Positions 57,799 through 64,000 of a stretch of 64,000 nt of DNA are shown in pieces (the first letter of the stretch is position 1; every line of letters starts with the position of its first letter). The notes under the pieces were generated by a model. That model was not told the DNA's origin. It was given only the letters and a program-made list of their open reading frames with translations, and did not search any database. A program made the position numbers and the translations under genes. Source of the stretch: Lycium barbarum (taxonomy: Eukaryota > Streptophyta > Magnoliopsida > Solanales > Solanaceae); assembly GCF_019175385.1 (NCBI RefSeq), contig NC_083345.1:115306480-115370479 (forward strand), in the 5' to 3' direction.

Positions 57799-59340
57799 AT
57801 GGCATCTTGGAATGAAAATGGGTTTGATGGTTGCAATACATATTTTGATGACCCATGTCCATATTGTGAAGGACCCCACTTTTGGCAAGATTGTGAATAT
57901 GCTCCCAGGAGAGAGATGTGTGCACCGTCTCAATCCTATGATGAGAGTATTTGTAATATATGTGGTGGTCAAGGTGGACATTGGGGTGATTGTCCTAATT
58001 ATTTCGCTTCCCCTCCCCCAAGTTGTTCTAACGAAAATGCTAGTTGTGCTTTTGAGCTTGACAGGGACAATGACATGGCAAATGAAGAACAAAGTGCTGG
58101 ATATGAAGGCATCATGGCAATGCTCCAAACATACTTAGATCGGGAAGCTAAAATGGAGGAAGAGCGAAAGCTCGTCCAACAATCCATTTTAGAAAATGGA
58201 GAAGCTATGACAAGAATGAATGATTCATTTGAGGATGCCAATTCCTCAATTGTCATGGAAGTGTCTACTCCTCAAAATGAATTGGTTGAAGAAGAGATTT
58301 CAAATTTTCAAGATGAGCCCGAAAGTTCTTGTGACCACAACGAAAGTTGTGAAATTGAAGAAATGGTTCAACTTGAAGAAGAAGAGCAAAATCTTGAAGA
58401 AGAAATCTCCAATTCTCGAAAAGAAGAAGTTGAGGAAATCTTGAAAAGCATAATGGGGAGGAATGAAAAATATGGGCAAGTCTTGACCAAATTGTGGGAA
58501 GAAGTTCAACATGGAGATTATGAAACTGTCCAAAAGGTGTATCTCACCATGGATGAGTTTTTACAAGAGTTGGACGACTCTCACAATGAAGAAAATCTTG
58601 ACAAAATGGAAATTTTGAGCCCAGATTGGCTAATGAATCAAGCTCAACAACTTGAAGCCTATGGAAATCACCGTGAAGGCATTTCATGGATGATGGAAGA
58701 ATTTCTAAAAATGCATGTTGAGCAAAGTCAAGAAATGGAGCTACTTGAAATTGATATCCGGAAATTAGAGGCCGAATTGAATGCAAAAATTGAGGCATGT
58801 GATGCTCAATATCAAAGGGCCATGGATTGTAGTTTTGAGTTTGTTTCCAATGAAGAAGAGGTCAAGATTGATTTTCATGAGCTAATGGTAAATTGCCAAC
58901 CTACCAACCCAAAAATAGTGAATGATGCCGAAGTTGAAGAAATGATACTAGAGTTGAATAAAAAAGTTCATACAATAATTTTTGAAGACTCTAGTTCATT
59001 TTTGGGTGAAGATGTCAAAATTCATGCAAATTTGGAATTTGAGCGCGTTGGACCTCATTCCAACCATTTTTCAACATTATGCTTGGTTAGTGAAATGGAA
59101 GTTGAACTAACCGAGCCTATGGAGAATTTTGGAGATGAAGAAGAAAGCGTTTTCATTTTGAAGTTTGCTATGCCAAGAAGACAAAATGGCATGCCTCACT
59201 TAAGGGCCAAGAAGTGCAAAATGCGACACCCGAGAGTTGGCCTCCTTGTTTTTCTACCACTGCCCCATGAGCATCATCATGATCTTGATTCAAAGTTGGG
59301 GTGCAAATTCATATCTTCCAAATGGAAGGAAAAGTGGTAA
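57799..59340 (+). CDS. Uncharacterised protein of a non-autonomous Athila-like element
   Basis: 513 residues from the ATG at 57799 (AACAATGGC); the frame is open to 57727 but without an ATG. Two zinc-knuckle-like motifs lie at the N terminus: CPYCEGPHFWQDC (20-32, CX2CX3HX4C) and CNICGGQGGHWGDC (52-65, CX2CX5HX3C). A long Glu-rich, largely helical region follows (LEEEEQNLEEEISNSRKEEV and later LLEIDIRKLEAELNAKIEA), likely coiled coil. The end is basic (RRQNGMPHLRAKKCKMRHPR). No gag capsid, protease or RT motif is recognisable. It sits just after the primer binding site, where gag is expected, so it may bind RNA or DNA for the element. That function is inferred. Retroviral knuckles are CX2CX4HX4C and lie at the C terminus of gag, so these are atypical. 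Confidence 0.7.
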   Translation: MASWNENGFDGCNTYFDDPCPYCEGPHFWQDCEYAPRREMCAPSQSYDESICNICGGQGGHWGDCPNYFASPPPSCSNENASCAFELDRDNDMANEEQSAGYEGIMAMLQTYLDREAKMEEERKLVQQSILENGEAMTRMNDSFEDANSSIVMEVSTPQNELVEEEISNFQDEPESSCDHNESCEIEEMVQLEEEEQNLEEEISNSRKEEVEEILKSIMGRNEKYGQVLTKLWEEVQHGDYETVQKVYLTMDEFLQELDDSHNEENLDKMEILSPDWLMNQAQQLEAYGNHREGISWMMEEFLKMHVEQSQEMELLEIDIRKLEAELNAKIEACDAQYQRAMDCSFEFVSNEEEVKIDFHELMVNCQPTNPKIVNDAEVEEMILELNKKVHTIIFEDSSSFLGEDVKIHANLEFERVGPHSNHFSTLCLVSEMEVELTEPMENFGDEEESVFILKFAMPRRQNGMPHLRAKKCKMRHPRVGLLVFLPLPHEHHHDLDSKLGCKFISSKWKEKW

Positions 59341-61234
59341 AGGTAACCGTCGTGCCGCGACGTTAAATCAAGCGCTTGGTGGGAGGTAACCCATCGTCTT
59401 AAAAGTTTTAAATCGTTTTTGAAATTTTATTTTTTAGAATAGTTTAGTTTATGGTTTTTGACTAATCTGCAAAGTTTCAGAATTTTTGGAGTTATTTTGA
59501 GCATATCGGATATCCGGACAGCCCCCAAAACCAGTAAAAGCTGCGAAAAAAATATTTCTGGTGTCATAACATGCGATTCGCATGTCATACATGCGAATCG
59601 CATGTCGCGTCGCATGTGGTGACAGAGAGTAAAAAAAAAAAAACGGGTGACATCACATGCGACTCGCATGTGGTGATAGCGAGTAAAAAAAAAAAAAATT
59701 CCTTTTCTATTTTTATGTTTTGTTTTGATTATGTGCAGCGAGGACACTGCAATGTTTATAGTTGGGGGTGGTATGTGGTAGCACATTATATTTTGAAACT
59801 TGCTCAAAATTTTTGTTTTTTTGACATGTTGTGGATTAGTCACTCTTATTATTTTATTTTCTTTGAGGAAAAATGTGGAAACTCTTGGCTTGTTTGGTAC
59901 TAATAGAGTTAGTCTCTTGCATGTGAAATTGAAATGCGAATACCCCTCCAAATTGTTTTGTGAAAGTTAAAAAGCAAGGTGCATAGGAAAGAATGATCTT
60001 TGTGACAACTTTTTGGCTCATTTGGTGACTCTTCACCTACTAGTTGCATTTACTTTGGATTATGAGATATTGCACTAGTTGTTCTTGCTTGGGAAGTGAA
60101 ATTGATCCATCTTGACTAGTTCATATGCCATGTGTGTGAGTGTTTGTTGAATAATTCTTGTGTTTACTTTTATCATCTAGAACTTGCTCGGTTAGTCGTT
60201 CAATGCTAATTTTGATTATGTTGGTTGGAGAGATGACCTTGGGCTATCTTTGTGATTTTTGAAATTCAAAGCCTCTTTAGCCTTTCTAGCCTACCATTGC
60301 ATAAATAATATCACTAGTAACCCCATTTGAGCCTACGACCTTTTCTTTTATTGCCACATTACAAGCCTTTACCCTTTTTGATGAAAAGTCTCTCTTTTGA
60401 ACCTTTCCCTCCTTGAACATGAAATTGTGAATTTGAGGCCAAAAGCCTAAGTTGGGGGTGTTAGTGTTTATTGAGAGTCGTGAAGGTTGGTGTTGTGGAA
60501 AAGTCAAAAGAAAGGAAGAAAATTTGAAAAATACAAAAAGGTTGCAAACTTTTTGTGCAAAAAAAAAAAAAAAAAAAAAAGAGTTTGAATAATTGGGGAA
60601 ACTGGTATGCAAAGGAAGGAGTGATATTTTGAAATGAAGAGGAAAGTGGACATAAAGTATGTGTAGTGTTCAAGGAGGGCGTAGTCACTTGTATCCTAAA
60701 TACTTATCCTACCCTTCCCTAAGCCTACATTACAAGCTTAAAAAGTGTCTATGTGATCTCCAACCGAATGTTCTTGAGTTAGTGATGAACGAAAATAAGG
60801 GCAAGCTTATAGTGTGAAATTTGTTAGCACTAGAACTTCTTTGTTGAGTGTGAGTGACTTTTGTGTATTTGTCCCTTGCATCGTTGTTGTGAATATATAG
60901 TGATTTTGGGACTTTCTTTCTTGTGAGGGCATATGGATTACGATAGATTGGTGATGTTGAAATTCCAAGTTGAGTCAATTGAGCATATCTAGTAAACTAG
61001 TGGTTTTGAGTCACTTATTGAGACTTGAGTGTTGTTGCTTGATAGTTTTAAATCTCTATTGCATTCTTGAAATTGTATTTTGAAATGAGGGAGTTATTTG
61101 GTTGAAGCTTCACATGCTTGTAGCCTAATTGTTGGTACCAACCAAAGTCATGTTTTTGTGCTTAAAGTGGTTCCTCATTGAGATTTTTGTTTTGATTTGC
61201 TTGAGGACAAGCAAAGACTTTAAGTTGGGGGTGT
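59341..61234 (+). other. 3' non-coding interior of the Athila-like element
   Basis: Includes perfect palindromes CATGCGATTCGCATG, CATGCGAATCGCATG and CATGCGACTCGCATG at about 59567-59670, an A run at about 60559-60580, and no ORF with similarity. In Athila elements this interval may hold an env-like gene; none is visible here. Confidence 0.6.
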
Positions 61235-62626
61235 TGATGAGTCGTGAAATTACGCGATATTCTATGCTAATTTCTTAAGTTTTTGTGACTCTTTAAGCAT
61301 TTTTGTTGTTACTTTTTGTGTTTTTATGTGGTTTTGTAGGAAAAGATGACCGGAGAGCATAACAGAGCAAAACGGACCAAAATAGAGCAAAAATAGAACA
61401 AATCAACGTTTCTGGCACCACATGCTAATAGCATGTGGTGCAGCATGTTGAACATGCTAGCAGCATGTGGTGCAGCATCTGCTGTCAGTGAAAATGGCAC
61501 CATATGCGAGTAGCATATGGTGCAGCATGTGCAACATGCGAACAACATGTGGTGCAGCTTGTGGTGACAGAGAAATTGTCACCACTTGCTACGGTTTTGG
61601 CACAACATGCGATTAGCATGTTGAACATGCGAATAGCATGTTGTGCAGCATGTTGTGCAGCATGTTGTGCAAGAGGGTATTTTGGTCCAGATTTTGTTCC
61701 CGTTTTTTGGAATGATATAAATACTCTTTTAGGGTTTGTAATATTTATCTTTGGCAGTTTTTCATCAAGTTTGGAGACTAGTTTTGACACCACACTTTGG
61801 GGTTAAAGATTTGAAGATTTGGTTGAGTATTTCTTAAACCTTTAATTCATTTCTTCAATTCCTTGCTTTGTATTGTATATCTAAGTGTGTAGCTTTCTAT
61901 TCCATAACTTGAATCTCGTTTATGAAAGTATGCTTGATTAAAGTTTGGTTTGAAACTCTTGTTATGCTTATGTATTGAATGATTCTTATTGCTATTGAAG
62001 TGGGTCTTTGTTGATTTAATTAATCTCGTTCTTGAATATTTCCAAAGGGATTAGCTAACCCTAGGACTCACCCATTTACTTAGATTGAGCTCGGAAGAGG
62101 AAATCTAGGTTGGGAAAGATTAATTAACAAGAATTTGGGTCATTAAACTCATCTAATAACTTGAGCTCGGAAGAGGATAGTTACTTGAGGTTAAATTGAT
62201 TGTGCCTAATATCACACTCTAAGGCTTGGAAAAGCTTAGAGTGAAATTCATTGATTTGGTTGGAAGATTTTCAATGAGATTTTAGATATCATTATCTATC
62301 AACACAAACCCGCTCTTAGTTGTAAAATCGTAAAATACGTTGGATCGTTACTTGAGTGTAATCTCCCATTATCCATGCTTGTGGCCATTGATCATTTTAC
62401 TCGCTTTCTAGGTTAGTTTACATTTCCGCATTAGTTATAATTTTCTCAAACAAAAACCAAAATATTATCTATCGTTTGGCTTTAGCGTAGTTGGTGAAAG
62501 TTCCTTACTTTCTTAATCGCCTAGCATATTGTTCCCTGTGGGATCGATCCCGACTCATAGTTGGGTAAATATATTGCATACGACCGTGTACACTTTCTCT
62601 TTGAGGAGTGTATTTGGACGTTATCA
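61235..62626 (+). repeat. 3' LTR of the Athila-like element
   Basis: Matches the 5' LTR with few substitutions. It keeps the complete first palindrome CATGCTAATAGCATG, which is half-deleted in the 5' LTR, and has one more AGCATGTTGTGC unit at about 61640-61672. TATA-like GATATAAATAC is at about 61714-61724. Ends GTTATCA. Confidence 0.88.
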
Positions 62627-63299
62627 CCTACCACCGTAACTTTGGGTTTCACACACACACACATATATATAACTTGAGACGTTTTACAAGCATAATAAGT
62701 ATTAATTAACGTGCTCTTTATTTGTGTTTCTATTTTTTTTGTCCCTCAAATATTCGCTTTTTTATGTATAATTGATTCTTTTATTTTAATCTCTGGTAAT
62801 TGAATTATCAATCAATAATTATATGATAATTTTCATATTTAGAAGTTAAAGTTTTTAAATTGATTGCAAAGTTTCTAAGTATCTAAATATTGGTGTGCTC
62901 AAGTTATTCTTTGGCTAATTAAGTTATACCATGAAAAAGGAAATAAACATTGTAACTTTATATAATATGTTCTTTATATATACAATTTTTTAGTGATTTA
63001 CGCGATAGACACGTGCAACGCACGTTCGCTAAAATTAGTAAGTTTAATAATTATAATAGTAGTTAAGGGCATAATAAAAATATACCAGTTATTATATATT
63101 GAATAATATGTACTTTTATACTTTTTAGATAAGTCCAATAGTTTCAACAATTAAGGGCGGTGTAGTAAATTTATTACTAGTTATTATATAATACGATAAA
63201 GTCAAACCAAACATTTAAAATATCTTAAATCATAACTTACTCATAAATAATTCAGTACACTACAATATGATATATACAATACAATGTAAAACAACAGAT

Positions 63300-63425
63300 C
63301 ATCCATGAGATCTCTTCATCCCGAACTAGAGGTTACGGCTTCGAACCAGAAAAATCCTGGTAAAAAGGAGCTCTCCGATCATTAATGGGTCTTATGTAAC
63401 GTAAATCCAAATAAGTTGATGATAA
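63300..63425 (+). mobile_element. SINE remnant (SolS-like)
   Basis: A B-box-like CGGCTTCGAACCA lies at 63336-63348, followed by AATCCTGGTAAAAAGGAGC, CATTAATGGGTCTTATGTAA and GTAAATCCAAATAAGT. This order resembles the 3' portion of Solanaceae tRNA-derived SINEs, strongly diverged. An A-box is not clear. Confidence 0.5.
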
Positions 63426-63514
63426 ATATCAGAAGTCCAATGGCATTATTATACATATAATTAAAGTTTTAAACGTCTTCAATGGTAGCAATAGCAAATT
63501 AGCAATGGCCCGTT

Positions 63515-63600
63515 TCAAGGAGGAAATATTGGAGAGGGCACACCACGAGAACCAGGAGCTCTCCTTGAAAGGTCTGGAACTGCATCAATCTTGGTTTCTG
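63515..63600 (-). CDS. Possible terminal exon of an unrecognised gene
   Basis: On the minus strand a CTGCAG acceptor-like site (63603-63598) is followed by a frame reading TKIDAVPDLSRRAPGSRGVP then SPIFPP and a stop at 63517-63515. The composition is protein-like (no low complexity), and upstream stops in the same frame suggest an intron boundary. No family is recognised and the upstream exons would lie beyond the right edge, so this may be chance. Confidence 0.2.
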
Positions 63601-64000
63601 CAGAATTAGAGATTGGGGCATTTTTATTTGTTGCAAAATTTCGAAAATTTCATTAGTGAATTTTTTTAAATCAAGTGACACGATAATAATAATAGTAACT
63701 TTCAAGACAAAAACTTAAATTACTTAGGATTTTCTCGAATTTAAGAGCTCCTCTTCTCATTAAAATTTTGATTAATATGGAACATCTTTATGTCAAAAGC
63801 GCTAATCGTCCACCTACAATTTTTTTTGGTTTTATTCTTCTCAAATATAATTTCATATTTTAACTATATAGAAGAGCCGGTTTGGCTCCCTTTTTCATCG
63901 TCCGTTCCATTTTAAAAAAAAAAAGTGTGGCCCCACCAACCAATGTTTTTTTTTTTTAAAAAAGTGTGGGCCGCATAGTAAATACTAACTAATATAAAAA
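63601..64000. other. Window end, nothing recognised
   Basis: AT-rich sequence with poly-T and poly-A runs near 63913-63960. No gene is seen. Confidence 0.4.

Larger units (their letters stand above)
56308..62626 (+). mobile_element. Athila-like gypsy LTR element, non-autonomous (no RT)
   Basis: LTRs of 1373 and 1392 bp begin TGATGAGTCGTGAAATTACG. The primer binding site TGGCGCCGTTGCCGGGGA (57685-57702) is the type used by Athila elements, and the purine tract AAGTTGGGGGTGT precedes the 3' LTR. The target duplication is CCTAG (56303-56307) against CCTAC (62627-62631). The interior has one long ORF, then an AGCGCTTGGTGGGAGGTAAC stretch seen in Athila-type elements after the coding region, then about 1.8 kb of non-coding sequence. 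No protease, RT, RNase H or integrase. LTR divergence is low by eye, so the insertion is fairly recent. Confidence 0.85.
53680..63038 (+). mobile_element. Non-autonomous Helitron with nested insertions
   Basis: The left end TCTATCTATACTATATCAAA resembles the 5' ends of Solanaceae Helitrons (TC then CTATACTATATTAAAAGCAC). The right end has a hairpin ACGTGC-AAC-GCACGT (63011-63025) followed 13 nt later by TTAG; the preceding base on the left is A and the following base on the right is T, as expected for Helitron insertion between A and T. The final CTAG is degraded to TTAG. After removing the nested Athila-like element and a MITE, about 2.4 kb of own sequence remains, with no Rep/helicase. Pairing of these two ends is inferred. 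Confidence 0.55.

Noticed and set aside
57775..58256. Other-frame and minus-strand ORFs across the Athila-like ORF
   Set aside because: Shadows of the 513-residue frame; no independent similarity.

Overview
The window is plant nuclear DNA, most probably from a member of the Solanaceae. It is AT-rich and dominated by nested transposable elements of types common in that family: Tork/TNT1-like copia, Ogre/Tat-like and Athila-like gypsy elements, hAT, Tourist and mariner-type MITEs, a Helitron ending in a hairpin, and a SINE remnant. No bacterial, organellar or viral genes were seen, and no CRISPR, tRNA or rRNA genes. The family assignment rests on recognised repeat types, not on a database search.

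Layout. 1-1190: first coding exon (minus strand) of a U-box/USP-type kinase gene whose remainder lies off the left edge, with a hAT MITE in its presumed first intron. 1991-3819: a Tourist-like MITE and a 1.17-kb long-TIR element with a perfect 10-bp target duplication. 4866-10760: an RNase H-like pseudogene split by a decayed 5.1-kb copia element (5320-10428). 11387-12376: a second long-TIR (Mutator-like) element. 13353-14417: an intact single-exon B3-domain (DUF313-type) gene. 14418-21224: its 3' flank, with a solo LTR, further TIR elements and a hairpin-forming minisatellite. 21225-34617: an Ogre-like element with no recognisable pol, a truncated 5' LTR, a full 4.8-kb 3' LTR, and a solo LTR inserted in gag.

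34618-49631 is a second copy of 10343-21224 in the same orientation. This copy has lost 2.6 kb including most of the B3 gene (a 3' stump remains at 40990-41182). It has gained a young, apparently intact Tork-type copia element (35821-40920, minus) and a 1.8-kb long-TIR element (45330-47117). 49973-51037 carries an older, more diverged but intact B3 paralogue. The locus is thus a small B3 tandem array with two full genes and one stump, enlarged by segmental duplication and nested insertions.

53680-63038 is read as a non-autonomous Helitron containing a mariner-type MITE with a long (AT)n tract and a complete 6.3-kb Athila-like LTR element. That element lacks reverse transcriptase but encodes an uninterrupted 513-residue protein with two N-terminal zinc-knuckle-like motifs. 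Its U3 region is an array of short palindromes. The last kilobase has a SINE remnant and a weak candidate terminal exon.

Only the two B3 genes and the U-box exon look like ordinary host genes. The strongest leads are the pol-less Athila-like element with its unusual ORF and palindromic U3, the apparently identical 263-bp patch at the Ogre/duplication junction, and the recurrence of long-TIR foldback elements. All identities and divergences are by eye.
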